Shown here one piece after another: positions 23,185 through 32,951 of a stretch of DNA of 64,000 nucleotides (positions within the stretch are counted from its first letter, which is position 1; every line of letters starts with the position of its first letter). The stretch is from Halalkalibacter urbisdiaboli (GTDB lineage: Bacteria > Bacillota > Bacilli > Bacillales > Bacillaceae_D). The stretch spans positions 124,001 through 188,000 of the forward strand of contig NZ_MVJM01000002.1 of assembly GCF_002156385.1 (NCBI RefSeq). The letters run 5' to 3'. The notes below the pieces were generated by a model. That model searched no databases. It was not told the DNA's origin and was given only the letters and a program-made list of their open reading frames with translations. The position numbers were made by a program, and so were the translations under genes.

Positions 23185-26130
23185 CTACAATTCCTCATAA
23201 GGTACCGGTTTGCTAATGATAAAACCCTGTACATAATCGACTTCTAACTTTTTTAGAACTTCCATTTGTTCAGCCGTTTCAACACCTTCTGCCACAACTT
23301 TTAATGACATAATGTGAGACATGTGGATGATTGCCTGTACAATGGTACTGTTTTTAAGGTCCGTTGCGATATCATCAATAAATGATTTATCAATTTTTAT
23401 CATTTGTACAGGTAAGTTTTTCAACACAGAAAATGATGAATAACCGGTCCCAAAGTCATCTATACAAATATTTACTCCCATTTCAACTAACTGTTGAAGG
23501 GTTTTCGTACTGTAGGTAATGTCCTCAAGCATCGTGGTTTCTGTAATTTCTAAACATAACACTCCCGGAAAACAATCTGTTTCCTTTAAAATATCCTTTA
23601 CACACTCTACAAAATTCGTGTCGTTTAACTGTCTGGATGAAATGTTTACAAAGATTTTAAATGAAGGTAACCCTCTGTTTTCCCAAAGTTTGTTCAATAA
23701 GCAAGCCTCTTTAACCACCCACTCGCCAATTGGGATAATTAAGCCCGTTTCTTCGGCGAGGGGGATGAAATCCATTGGCTTTACCATTCCCAATTCTGGG
23801 GAATCCCAACGTAATAGTGCCTCAACACCTAGGATTTTACCGTTGCCCATTTCATATAGAGGTTGATAATGTAAGATTAGTTCATCCCGGTCTAATGCTT
23901 TTCGTAAGAGGGTTTCCATATTCAAACGTTCAATATTATATTCATTCATTTCTTCACTATACAATTGGAGACGATTTCTTCCTTGTGCTTTTGCACTATA
24001 CATCGCCATATCAGCCTGGAGCATCATTGTTTCGGCATCTAAACTGTTATCTGGATAAACACTTAACCCAATACTACTTGAAATGTGATACTCTCTCCCC
24101 TGATCTAAGAACGATTTGCTCAAGCATTCCACTATTTCAGAGCCAAATTCATACGCCTCTTTCACACTACTAATAACAGGCATAACGACAACGAACTCAT
24201 CTCCCCCAAGCCTTGCTATTAGATAATCTTCTTTTGCAATGGAACGAACTCTGGCTGCCACAAACTGGAGTAATCTATCACCCGCTTGATGCCCATAGCT
24301 ATCATTCACTATTTTAAAGCGATCTAGATCAAACAACAGTAAGGCAACTTTATTATTATTATGTTTCGCTTCCTCAAGTAAAATGATTAACTGTTCCTCA
24401 AAGTACAATCGATTTGAAAGGCCTGTTAATGTATCTCGATAGGCAAGTTCGTTTATTCTCTCTTCTGCTTTTTTTCTAGTAGAAATATCCATTATCGAGC
24501 CTAATATTTTCGTCATTTCTCCATAGGAGTTATACTGTGCCTGTCCTGTAATGTACATCCAAATATAATGTCCTTTAGCATGGAGAAATCTACACTCTAC
24601 TTCAAAAGGAGACTTATGACTGATATGCTCTTTTAAACTTATTTTAACTTTTGCTTGTTCTTTTGGATGAATCAGTTTTAAAATTTCAGAAATGTGTAGC
24701 TCATAAGCATTTATTGAATAACCGAGAATATTGTTAATGCCACCTTGGCTTGTGACTTTTTTTGTTTTCCAGTCTAACGTCCAAATGCCGTCGTACATAA
24801 TACTGGAGATAATCTCCAACTGTTGAGAATATGATTTGATTTCCTCATGCATAGAGGCGCGATGTAGTGCTGCTGCAAAAAAGTTCGCCAATTGATAAGT
24901 AGTATTTAAAGGAGTCGCTTGAGTTGTAATATCCGCTAAGCCAACAAAAGCAATAACGCCTAATTCCTTCCCTTCTTGTATAATCGGGATAATCATTATT
25001 TCATTATCATCTTGCATAAATTCCTCATTGTAAAGAACTCTCTTCAATGGAAATTGACTAGGAATACAATTCTCAACTTGAATATTTTCTTTTTTATTAT
25101 TTTCTAAATCTAGATTAAACTGATGTACTTTTAGCTCATTGTCATTTCTCGAGTCCCATAAACCTAGCAATCCTTTGCGAAACGGGGTATGAATTAACCA
25201 ATTCATTTCAATAATGTCTTTATAATTGCTTGACTGCAACAGTTGTCCTAAATTAAAATTTCTAGCTACCATATTTGATAGGTAATCAATCGTTTCAGAA
25301 GGAGTATCAATGGGTTTATTAAAAGTATAGCTACACCCACAACTCTCTCGAAATATTGGATAAGCTGTAATAGTAGATGTTGAGTCTTGATTCATTTCCC
25401 CTGAAAAATAATCTATTAATACTGATACAGCCTGCTCACCTATATCCTTAATAGATAAATGGATTGTAGATAAAGAAGGATTACTTGATGTAGCAGCAGG
25501 ACTATCGTCAAAGCCAATAATAGCTACGTCATCGGGAACACGGATGTTGTATTTTTCAAAATGATGAATTAACTCCACTGCAATAAAATCATTTACAGCA
25601 ACAATAGCCGTACATGGCAAACTGTTTTCAACCATACTTTTTACAATGTCGTATGGAGATAACTGGAGAGTGTTATAAACCAAAGTTTCTTGGTACTTAA
25701 TTTGATTATTTTTCAATGCTTTAACATAACTAGTAAAGCGCTGATTTGCATCATAAAAATAAGAATCTCCTACGTAGGCAATTCGGTCGTGACCATGCTT
25801 AACTAAATGATTTACAGCACAAGCGATCATTTCCTCATTATTAATTGAAATCTTATAATCGCAGTCTAATAATGTATTTATTCCAATAATAGGTGTTCCA
25901 TTTTTTCGTATTTTTTTTATATATTTATCGTCAACGGCATCCATGATCACAATCCAGCCATCAATATAATCTGAAGCATATGTTTTTGAATAATTGCTAG
26001 CCGATGTTCCAATTATCACAACTTTAAAATTGTTGTCTTTCGCTTTATTCGAAATACTTGTTAATAAGTTACCGCAATAAAAGCCGTCTAAAACAGGTGT
26101 TAGCACACCGATCGTCTTATGTGTCTTCAT
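23185..26130 (-). CDS. LacI-type sensor domain fused to PAS, GGDEF and EAL
   Basis: This 981-residue protein begins with a periplasmic-binding-protein-like domain of the LacI/GalR type (about residues 1-265; GVLTPVLDGFYCGNLL, HLVKHGHDRIAYVGD, VPDDVAIIGFDDS) but has no helix-turn-helix and no signal peptide. It continues with a GAF-like region (about 290-430), a PAS domain (about 440-560), a GGDEF domain with intact LGGDEF, and an EAL domain with intact EALLRW and DDFGTGYSS. It is thus likely a cytoplasmic cyclic-di-GMP synthase and phosphodiesterase tuned by a sugar-like ligand. I start it at the ATG at 26130, preceded by GAGGGGA; 22 further codons are open upstream without a ribosome binding site. 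Confidence 0.9.
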   Translation of the reverse strand: MKTHKTIGVLTPVLDGFYCGNLLTSISNKAKDNNFKVVIIGTSASNYSKTYASDYIDGWIVIMDAVDDKYIKKIRKNGTPIIGINTLLDCDYKISINNEEMIACAVNHLVKHGHDRIAYVGDSYFYDANQRFTSYVKALKNNQIKYQETLVYNTLQLSPYDIVKSMVENSLPCTAIVAVNDFIAVELIHHFEKYNIRVPDDVAIIGFDDSPAATSSNPSLSTIHLSIKDIGEQAVSVLIDYFSGEMNQDSTSTITAYPIFRESCGCSYTFNKPIDTPSETIDYLSNMVARNFNLGQLLQSSNYKDIIEMNWLIHTPFRKGLLGLWDSRNDNELKVHQFNLDLENNKKENIQVENCIPSQFPLKRVLYNEEFMQDDNEIMIIPIIQEGKELGVIAFVGLADITTQATPLNTTYQLANFFAAALHRASMHEEIKSYSQQLEIISSIMYDGIWTLDWKTKKVTSQGGINNILGYSINAYELHISEILKLIHPKEQAKVKISLKEHISHKSPFEVECRFLHAKGHYIWMYITGQAQYNSYGEMTKILGSIMDISTRKKAEERINELAYRDTLTGLSNRLYFEEQLIILLEEAKHNNNKVALLLFDLDRFKIVNDSYGHQAGDRLLQFVAARVRSIAKEDYLIARLGGDEFVVVMPVISSVKEAYEFGSEIVECLSKSFLDQGREYHISSSIGLSVYPDNSLDAETMMLQADMAMYSAKAQGRNRLQLYSEEMNEYNIERLNMETLLRKALDRDELILHYQPLYEMGNGKILGVEALLRWDSPELGMVKPMDFIPLAEETGLIIPIGEWVVKEACLLNKLWENRGLPSFKIFVNISSRQLNDTNFVECVKDILKETDCFPGVLCLEITETTMLEDITYSTKTLQQLVEMGVNICIDDFGTGYSSFSVLKNLPVQMIKIDKSFIDDIATDLKNSTIVQAIIHMSHIMSLKVVAEGVETAEQMEVLKKLEVDYVQGFIISKPVPYEEL

Positions 26131-26496
26131 TTGTATCCCCTCTAGGTTTGTATTAAAAGGATTAAGGTAATTTGTGTTAGCTCTAAACAAGCCCATACTT
26201 TCATATACTTTTTTCCATATTAGTTGTTATAGAGTAAGTTATTGTAATGTCACACTTAGATTATTATAAATTTCTCTCTATCATAACATTCTTCAAAAGC
26301 AGAATAAAACCGCTTTCACATTTTTTCATTAAAAGCGATTTCTCCCTAACGAACCAAGAGGATAATAAGATATCAAAAACTTTAGGACGTAACCATCAAA
26401 GGAAGACACTAAAAATCATAAAAATCTATTAGTATCCTCCTAAAAAAATCGTTCCTTATTCTCTTCTTTATGTGGACTTGCTTTCGTATAATAGCT
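26131..26496. other. Intergenic stretch without a gene
   Basis: These 366 bases between the large signalling gene and the effector-binding protein gene are AT-rich and contain no frame with a ribosome binding site. The promoter of the minus-strand signalling gene should lie here. I see no hairpin or repeat of note. Confidence 0.5.
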
Positions 26497-26967
26497 TTAT
26501 TTTACCGATATATATAGATCCACTTGGCTATTATTAGGGTCGATACAGCGATCATCATATACTTCAAAATCAGTGGTATAGGCTCGTTCGTTTGTTTTAG
26601 ACCATTCCCAAACATCCTGCCAAGCTTCGACAACCACCTCTTGAACAGGTCCTCTCCTTGACGTAAATACAACATATTTCTGCTCAGGGATTAAATATCC
26701 TCTCATCTTTTCAGGTATAGTGGCTAGTGTACTTACTTGCGTTCCTATGGCTATGGTGTAATGACCTGTGTCATTAGATTGATATTCAGTATATAGTGCT
26801 AGAATATGAGAGTTTTGTTTATTGGGAATATGGTTAATGAGTGAATCACGATAAACAGTTTCCCATAAAGCTGATATTACTCCCTCTCCGTTCATTTCTG
26901 CTTTATTTGTCGTTGTTTTAGCTACTCCGATAAAAGTAAATGCCTCTTTTTTCATTCGATTTATCAT
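26497..26967 (-). CDS. GyrI-like / AraC effector-binding domain protein
   Basis: The 156-residue protein is a free-standing effector-binding domain of the kind found at the end of AraC- and MerR-type regulators (FTFIGVAKTT near the start, ILALYTEY, YTIAIGTQVS, KYVVFTSRRGPVQEVVVEAWQDVWEW, YTTDFEVYDDRC). Such proteins bind hydrophobic or drug-like ligands in the cytoplasm. AAGGGT precedes the ATG. It is monocistronic. No DNA-binding domain is present. Confidence 0.82.
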   Translation of the reverse strand: MINRMKKEAFTFIGVAKTTTNKAEMNGEGVISALWETVYRDSLINHIPNKQNSHILALYTEYQSNDTGHYTIAIGTQVSTLATIPEKMRGYLIPEQKYVVFTSRRGPVQEVVVEAWQDVWEWSKTNERAYTTDFEVYDDRCIDPNNSQVDLYISVK

Positions 26968-27170
26968 GTACCCTTCCCCATTCTTCGATAATTTACTGTA
27001 TTACAGCTAACTTATTTCATCTTTTAAACTGTAATAATATTACCATTTTTATATTTTTTTGTAATGTGAAAACAGAGAAAATCATGATTTTAAAAATTTT
27101 TTTAGAATTGAAATCCCCTTTTATAAAGGCATAAACCACTAAAACACCTTTAAACTCCAAACATTTTTGT

Positions 27171-27200
27171 TTGACAACATCGTTTCTGTTATACAATAAT
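27171..27200 (+). promoter_or_regulatory. Possible promoter of the MFS transporter gene
   Basis: A perfect -35 TTGACA (27171-27176) is followed by TACAAT at 15 bases or AATAAT at 18 bases, about 100 bases upstream of the start codon. The 332-base gap 26968-27299 otherwise holds no gene. Confidence 0.45.
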
Positions 27201-27299
27201 AATTAGTAAATTATGAAAATATATGAATTGTTATGAAACAGGAATATTTTTTTGGTGAACTTGATAGGTATAACTGTAAAATACGAAGGAGGAGACACA

Positions 27300-28562
27300 A
27301 TGAAGACAAGTAAAAACAGGTGGTTCATTGCATTGTCAGCAATTGCTATTCATCTTTCAATCGGGGCAGCATACGCATATAGCGTTTACAAAAACCCTTT
27401 AGTTAACACAATGGGCTGGTCAGAAACGAATGTAACACTAGCATTTACAATTATGATGGCGCTTGCAGGGATGTCAGCAGCCGTCTTCGGAAAGTTTGTT
27501 GAAAGAAGTGGGCCCCGAAAATCAGCGATCGTTGCAGCTTTATTATTCGGTTTAGGGCAAGCTGGATCGGGTCTCGCTGTTACACTTGACTCCTCCATCA
27601 TGTTCTTACTTACATATGGATTATTAAGTGGTTTAGGATTAGGTATAGGCTATATCTCTCCGGTTTCTACATTAGTAAAGTGGTTCCCTGACCGTAGAGG
27701 TTTAGCGACAGGAATGGCCGTACTTGGGTTTGGTTCAGGAGCCCTAGCTACCGCCCCACTGGCAGCAAGATTAATTGAGTCCGTTGGTATTTCAACAACC
27801 TTTTATATTCTAGGTGCCTGTTATATAACGCTTATGTTATTAGGAGCTTCCTATATTGCTCCACCGAAAGAGGGCTGGCTTCCTGAAGGAATGAAGCAAG
27901 CCATGGCTTCAGGCCAAAAAACAGTAAAAAAGGATTTGAGACAACTCACATCAAAGGAGGCTGTAAAGACAAAGCATTTCTGGATGCTTTGGGTTATGAT
28001 GCTTATCAATACGAGTGCAGGTATCATGATGATTTCAGTCGCCTCTCCTATGGCCCAAGATGTTGTCGGTTTATCAGCGGCGGCGGCAGCGGCTATGGTT
28101 GGAATTATGGGGATTTTTAATGGTGGTGGTCGACTAGGATGGGCAGCAGCCTCAGATTACATTGGTCGCCACAATGTTTTTTTGATTTTCTTTGTCATCC
28201 AAATTATTGCCTTTGCAACCTTACCTTTTACGGTCAATGCCTTATTATTTCAAATCCTCATTTTGCTTGTAGTTAGCTGCTACGGTGGTGGATTCTCCAA
28301 CCTACCAGCTTTTATCGGGGATTTATTTGGAACAAAACAATTAGGAGCAATACATGGATATCTTCTAACAACATGGTCCCTCGGTGGTATTATCGGTCCA
28401 ATGCTTGTTAGTAATATTAAGGCGGCAACAGGTAGTTACATTCCAGTTTTCCATGTTTTTTTAGGCCTAATTGCATGTGCCTTTCTTGTTTCAATCTTGC
28501 TTCGTGCAGATATTAAAAGAATGCAAAATCAACAAAAACAGCAAGAACATAACGTCGCTTAA
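27300..28562 (+). CDS. MFS transporter, oxalate/formate antiporter (OFA) family
   Basis: The 420-residue protein has 12 membrane helices and OFA features (HLSIGAAYAYSVYKNPL at the start, GLGLGIGYISPVSTLVKWFPDRRGLATGMAVLGFGSGAL in the middle). OFA-family proteins exchange small carboxylates such as oxalate and formate, and many Bacillus members are uncharacterised monocarboxylate carriers. GAAGGAGGAG precedes the ATG at 27300. It is a single gene with its own terminator. No oxalate-degrading enzyme is nearby, so the substrate is open. Confidence 0.9.
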   Translation: MKTSKNRWFIALSAIAIHLSIGAAYAYSVYKNPLVNTMGWSETNVTLAFTIMMALAGMSAAVFGKFVERSGPRKSAIVAALLFGLGQAGSGLAVTLDSSIMFLLTYGLLSGLGLGIGYISPVSTLVKWFPDRRGLATGMAVLGFGSGALATAPLAARLIESVGISTTFYILGACYITLMLLGASYIAPPKEGWLPEGMKQAMASGQKTVKKDLRQLTSKEAVKTKHFWMLWVMMLINTSAGIMMISVASPMAQDVVGLSAAAAAAMVGIMGIFNGGGRLGWAAASDYIGRHNVFLIFFVIQIIAFATLPFTVNALLFQILILLVVSCYGGGFSNLPAFIGDLFGTKQLGAIHGYLLTTWSLGGIIGPMLVSNIKAATGSYIPVFHVFLGLIACAFLVSILLRADIKRMQNQQKQQEHNVA

Positions 28563-28578
28563 TTGAATATTAATATAC

Positions 28579-28634
28579 AAGGCTTTATCAAAGTTATTCC
28601 GTCAGGAGATTAACTTAAGATAAAGCTTTTTTTA
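28579..28634 (+). terminator. Terminator of the MFS gene
   Basis: AGGCTTTATC (28580-28589) pairs with GATAAAGCTT (28619-28628), followed by TTTTTTATTT; the loop is long (29 bases). Confidence 0.7.
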
Positions 28635-28683
28635 TTTCATGGTATGATAGGTTAAAAACATATAGCATCAGGAGGAGTTATCG

Positions 28684-29784
28684 TTGAATAAGTACTTTTT
28701 TCTTGGAATTATGACATCACTCATATTTTTACTATCACTTCCATCGTTCATTGAGGCCCACAATGGAAGTAGAGATGAACTAGGTGGTCATTTCCGTACT
28801 AATGATTGCTATTATTTATTACATGAACCAACCGAACTCGCGAAAAGCGCGAATAACAAACAAGAACTAGTTGAACTAATTAAAAAGTACAATAGCAATA
28901 CAACCTGTAAATCTACGTTTAATGAGGAGAAACTCGATGTAGAAGGATATTCTTTTAACAATAGTTCGGAGCCTACACAATCTGAGGAGATTCAAGCACC
29001 AAATTCGGATGATACAAATGAACTCGAGCTAGGAAAAACGTATTCCGCTACATTAGAAAAATGTACAGATGGAGATACGGCCAATTTTATCATTAATGAT
29101 ACTACGTATAAAACGCGATTCCTCTATATTGATACACCCGAAAGCACAAACACAGTCGAACCTTTCGGTAAAGAAGCAAGCGAATTTACTTGTCAATTTC
29201 TCAAACAAGGTAAGATCACCATTGAAACCGATGGCCCCTCATTGTTTGATAAGTATGATCGACTATTGGCTTGGGTATGGGTCGATGAGCAATTGCATCA
29301 AGAAGTAATTACTGAAGCAGGACTTGTAGAGAAATTTTATGATTACGGCGACTATAAATACGAAGAACGTTTAATTGCGGCAATGGAAGAAGCAAAAGAG
29401 CAAGAAAAAGGATTGTATGCTTCCGAGCAGTCAGAGCAAGTCGAAAATGTAACCAAAAATCAACCTGACCATAACAGTGAATCTCCAAAGGACACGAAGT
29501 CAAATGATACGGAAGGGAACACAGAGGAAACCGAAGAACCTACGCAATCAGAAATAGGTCTCGTGATTTTCGCCGCTATTCTTTTACTATTATTCTTCTG
29601 GTTACCAACTTTAAAATCAAAAGCAGGCGTGAAGCTATTAATCGTGCATCGACTGCGAACAAAAAAAGTGTGGCTGAATCTTCTATTGGCTATTCTTTAC
29701 TTAGCTTTTTGGTATTTACTGCTTATTGTTGTACTCATCGAGTTGATTCATCTAGTTATAAATTTAAAAATAAGAGCTAAGTAG
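28684..29784 (+). CDS. Exported membrane-anchored thermonuclease (SNase) family protein
   Basis: The 366-residue protein has a signal peptide (residues 1-25), an N-terminal stretch seen in Bacillus SNase proteins (HNGSRDELGGHFRTNDC), and an SNase domain at about 117-247 with the catalytic set Arg145, Glu153 or Glu164 and Arg193 (KTRFLYIDTPES, PFGKEASEF, DKYDRLLAWVWV). After an acidic linker come two C-terminal hydrophobic segments (about 290-310 and 330-360), an unusual anchor. It should cut DNA or RNA with Ca2+ at the cell surface. The start is TTG, preceded by AGGAGGAG. Terminator at 29798. Confidence 0.88.
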   Translation: MNKYFFLGIMTSLIFLLSLPSFIEAHNGSRDELGGHFRTNDCYYLLHEPTELAKSANNKQELVELIKKYNSNTTCKSTFNEEKLDVEGYSFNNSSEPTQSEEIQAPNSDDTNELELGKTYSATLEKCTDGDTANFIINDTTYKTRFLYIDTPESTNTVEPFGKEASEFTCQFLKQGKITIETDGPSLFDKYDRLLAWVWVDEQLHQEVITEAGLVEKFYDYGDYKYEERLIAAMEEAKEQEKGLYASEQSEQVENVTKNQPDHNSESPKDTKSNDTEGNTEETEEPTQSEIGLVIFAAILLLLFFWLPTLKSKAGVKLLIVHRLRTKKVWLNLLLAILYLAFWYLLLIVVLIELIHLVINLKIRAK

Positions 29785-29797
29785 TCAACAATCTCGT

Positions 29798-29834
29798 AAA
29801 GGGAAGTTGGATAGATTTATCCCAACTTCCCTTT
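29798..29834 (+). terminator. Terminator of the nuclease gene
   Basis: A perfect 13-bp stem AAAGGGAAGTTGG/CCAACTTCCCTTT (29798-29810, 29822-29834) is followed by AAAAAT, so the T run is within the stem end. It is a strong hairpin. Confidence 0.75.
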
Positions 29835-29877
29835 AAAAATAGTTCATAAGGTAATTTATCATCTAAGTAAAAAAGGA

Positions 29878-29920
29878 TTGACAAACGACCTAAAATCACA
29901 CAAAATGAACACGTGTACAT
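29878..29920 (+). promoter_or_regulatory. Promoter and LacI-type operator of the first sugar cluster
   Basis: TTGACA (29878-29883) is followed after 17 bases by CAAAAT (29901-29906). Overlapping the -10 is ATGAACACGTGTACAT (29905-29920), a near-perfect palindrome with a central CG as LacI/GalR proteins prefer. Autoregulation by the following lacI-type gene is the likely reading. Confidence 0.6.
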
Positions 29921-29944
29921 ATATTAATTAAGGGAGAGAGCAGC

Positions 29945-30958
29945 TTGTCTAAACGTAAAGATGTTGCAAAGTTAGCAGGTGTATCAGAGGCTACGGTTTC
30001 ACGTGTCTTTAATAATGTTGACCCTCTTCGTGAAGAAACTAAGCGAAAGGTACTTGAAGCAGCAAAACAATTAAATTATCAACCAAATGCAATTGCCCAA
30101 AGCTTCGCGAGAGGAAAAAGTGGAAATATCGGAGTCATTGTCCCCTATCTACCCAAGGTTCGTTTGCTCTCTACTCATTACTTTTCTGAAATTCTTAGTG
30201 GGATTGGTGTCAAACTAGCAGAACATCATTATAATCTGCTCCTACTGTTTCAATCACCTAATGAACCAAAAGATTATGTTCAGCTTTTCCATTCACAAAA
30301 AGTAGATGCCTGCATTATTTTAGGTTCAAGTGACACCCCTGGAGAAAAAGAAGAAATTCAAAGACTCCATGGCTTAGAGCATCCCTACTGCCTAGTGAAT
30401 CAGACATTTTCGGGTGAACCCTTTCATTCGATTGATGCCAACCATTATGAAGGAAGTTATGAGGCTGTGTCTCTCCTTTTACAAAAAGGGTTTAAGCGAA
30501 TTGGCTTTTTGAATGGACCTCCTGTTTTTTCCAATAGTTATGAACGTTTAGCAGGCTATCAGGCTGCCTTGATTCAAGCAGGTGTAACAGCAAAGCCTGA
30601 ATGGATATTTCAAGGAAATTATAGCCGTACAAGTGGATTACAAAAAGCCAAGGAAATTGGTCCACTTATCGGAGGAGAAATCGACGCTATTTATGCAGCT
30701 AATGACCGAATGGCCATCGGTCTTATGCAAGGGTTACAGGAACAAGGTTTGATTGCCGGAAAGGATTATGCTCTTATTGGTTATGATGATTCCGATGTCG
30801 CAAAAATTGTTCATCCACAGCTAAGTTCAGTTCATGTACCTCTGTTTGAAATGGGACAATTGGCAGCAGATACGGTCTTAACAATGCTCAAACAAGGTGT
30901 GACTGACACGATTCACAAACGGCTTCCCGTTACAGTTATTGAGCGCACATCGATATAA
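29945..30958 (+). CDS. LacI-family transcriptional regulator of the ThuA cluster
   Basis: The 337-residue regulator has an N-terminal helix-turn-helix (DVAKLAGVSEATVSRVFNN) with hinge (NYQPNAIAQSFARGKSGNIGV) and a periplasmic-binding-like sugar domain. The start is TTG, after AAGGGAGAG. It leads an operon with two Gfo/Idh oxidoreductases and a ThuA-like protein, each preceded by a ribosome binding site. It probably represses them in the absence of a sugar inducer, through the operator at 29905-29920. Confidence 0.92.
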   Translation: MSKRKDVAKLAGVSEATVSRVFNNVDPLREETKRKVLEAAKQLNYQPNAIAQSFARGKSGNIGVIVPYLPKVRLLSTHYFSEILSGIGVKLAEHHYNLLLLFQSPNEPKDYVQLFHSQKVDACIILGSSDTPGEKEEIQRLHGLEHPYCLVNQTFSGEPFHSIDANHYEGSYEAVSLLLQKGFKRIGFLNGPPVFSNSYERLAGYQAALIQAGVTAKPEWIFQGNYSRTSGLQKAKEIGPLIGGEIDAIYAANDRMAIGLMQGLQEQGLIAGKDYALIGYDDSDVAKIVHPQLSSVHVPLFEMGQLAADTVLTMLKQGVTDTIHKRLPVTVIERTSI

Positions 30959-30979
30959 AGCCCAAAGGAGATGATGACG

Positions 30980-32140
30980 ATGAAGAAAATGAATGTTGGC
31001 ATGATCGGCTATAAATTTATGGGAAAGGCACACAGTCATGCTTATCGTGACCTTCCGATGTTTTTCCCTAAAAGCATAAAACCAATAATGAAGGTCATTT
31101 GCGGGCGTGATCCATTAGGGGTTGCCGAAGCAGCAACACAATTTGGTTGGGAGGAATATACGACCGATTGGAAGCAGCTGATTGAACGAACCGATATCGA
31201 TTTAATTGACATCAATGCACCTAGTGATGTTCATAAGGAAATTGCTATAGCTGCCGCTAAAGCTGGAAAGCATGTTTTTTGCGAAAAACCGTTAGCGCTT
31301 ACATTAGCCGACTCACGTGAGATGCTTAAAGCAGTCGAAGGGGCTGGTGTTAAGCACATGGTTGGCTTTAATTATCGGTTCACTCCAGCTGTCATGCTAG
31401 CAAAAAAACTAATTGACGAAGGTCGATTAGGTGATATTTATCATTTCCGTGGATGGTTTTTACAGGATTGGGTTATCGACCCTAACTTCCCTCTCGTATG
31501 GAGACTTCAAAAAGAAGTCGCTGGCTCTGGTTCACTTGGCGACTTAGGTGCTCATACCATTGATTTAGCTCATTACCTACTCGGTGATATTTCTGACGTC
31601 ATTGGGATGAATGAAACCTTTATTAAAGAACGTCCTCTCCCTTCAAACATGACTGGCTTATCAGCAACAAGCGAACAAACCTCTGAAAAAGGACCAGTCA
31701 CCGTTGATGATGCCACTCTATTTATGGCTCGTTTCGCCAATGGAGCACTTGGAAGCTTTGAGGCTACCAGATTTGCTACGGGGCACCGAAGTACCAATTC
31801 ATTTGAAATTAACGGAAGTAAAGGAAGTGTCATTTTTGACTTTGAACGTATGAATGAATTACAGGTCTATTTCACAGATGACAAAGACGATGTCCAGGGC
31901 TTCCGTCGCGTCCTTGCTACGGACCCAGCACACGCATACTCCGAAGCTTGGTGGCCGGCTGGACATACAATTGGTTATGAACATACGTTTATTCACTCTT
32001 TAGTTGAACTAATGGCATCATTTGAAGAAAACCGTCAGCCTATTCCAAGTTTTGTTGATGGAGTGAAGTGTCAGCAAGTTCTTGAAGCTGTTGATTTATC
32101 AATTGAGAAAAGACAATGGATTCGCGTATCTGATTTATGA
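30980..32140 (+). CDS. Gfo/Idh/MocA-family oxidoreductase
   Basis: The 386-residue protein has an N-terminal NAD(P)-binding Rossmann domain (NVGMIGYKFMGKAHSHAY) and the catalytic-Lys motif CEKPLALT, then the C-terminal alpha/beta domain. Members oxidise or reduce sugar hydroxyls, often at C3 or in inositols. The frame has ATGs at 30971, 30974 and 30980; I use 30980, nine bases after AAAGGAG. It lies 21 bases after lacI. With ThuA as its partner it fits a sugar 3-dehydrogenase role (inference). Confidence 0.9.
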   Translation: MKKMNVGMIGYKFMGKAHSHAYRDLPMFFPKSIKPIMKVICGRDPLGVAEAATQFGWEEYTTDWKQLIERTDIDLIDINAPSDVHKEIAIAAAKAGKHVFCEKPLALTLADSREMLKAVEGAGVKHMVGFNYRFTPAVMLAKKLIDEGRLGDIYHFRGWFLQDWVIDPNFPLVWRLQKEVAGSGSLGDLGAHTIDLAHYLLGDISDVIGMNETFIKERPLPSNMTGLSATSEQTSEKGPVTVDDATLFMARFANGALGSFEATRFATGHRSTNSFEINGSKGSVIFDFERMNELQVYFTDDKDDVQGFRRVLATDPAHAYSEAWWPAGHTIGYEHTFIHSLVELMASFEENRQPIPSFVDGVKCQQVLEAVDLSIEKRQWIRVSDL

Positions 32141-32185
32141 ATAGAATTCACTTGAATCTATCAATTATTAAAAGGAGTGGTAAAA

Positions 32186-32935
32186 ATGAGTAAAAAAGCA
32201 TTGATCGTATGGGGTGGCTGGGACGGCCATGAGCCTGAGCAGGTTGCTTCTATTTTTAAAGGAATTCTCGAAGAAGAAAACTTTTCTGTTGACGTCTCTA
32301 ATACATTAGATGCCTACGCCGATCCAGAAAAACTAAAAACCCTTGATCTAATCGTGCCTCACTGGACAATGGGAGAAATTGAAAAAAAATACGTCAACAA
32401 CGTTTCAGAAGCTGTTATGAGTGGTGTCGGATTAGCAGGCTGTCATGGCGGGATGTGTGATTCATTTCGCAACAATGTTGATTGGCAGTTTATGACTGGT
32501 GGCAACTGGGTCTCTCACCCTGGCAATGATGGCGTTGAATACATGGTCAACATTAAACATTCTTCTAGCCCCCTTTTAGAAGGGATTGAAGACTTTAAAG
32601 TTGTCAGTGAGCAATATTATCTTCATGTGGATCCTGCGGTTGAAGTATTAGCTACAACTCGTTTTCCTGTTGTAAAAGGTCCACATTCACTTAATAAAGC
32701 AGTTGATATGCCTGTTGTTTGGACGAAGCGCTGGGGACTAGGACGTGTTTTTTATAGCTCATTAGGTCATGTTGCCAATATTGTGTCAATGCCTGAGGTA
32801 ACAAGCATCATGCGAAGAGGCTTTCTCTGGGCAGCGGAAGGAAAAACATTATACAGCGGAATGGAAGCACCAACTTTCGCAACGTCAGGAAATGGAAATG
32901 GGCGTGTTTATTCTGGTATGGGAGATAGTCAATAA
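32186..32935 (+). CDS. ThuA-domain protein
   Basis: The 249-residue protein has the ThuA fold, related to class I glutamine amidotransferases (ALIVWGGWDGHEPEQVA, VSGVGLAGCHGGMCDSFR, WTKRWGLGRVFYSSLGH). ThuA and ThuB are linked in rhizobia to trehalose use through 3-keto-trehalose. The cysteine in AGCHGG is at the nucleophile-elbow place. AAAAGGAGTGG precedes the ATG at 32186. It sits between two Gfo/Idh genes, which supports a shared sugar pathway. Confidence 0.88.
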   Translation: MSKKALIVWGGWDGHEPEQVASIFKGILEEENFSVDVSNTLDAYADPEKLKTLDLIVPHWTMGEIEKKYVNNVSEAVMSGVGLAGCHGGMCDSFRNNVDWQFMTGGNWVSHPGNDGVEYMVNIKHSSSPLLEGIEDFKVVSEQYYLHVDPAVEVLATTRFPVVKGPHSLNKAVDMPVVWTKRWGLGRVFYSSLGHVANIVSMPEVTSIMRRGFLWAAEGKTLYSGMEAPTFATSGNGNGRVYSGMGDSQ

Positions 32936-32951
32936 TTGGTAGGAGGATATT

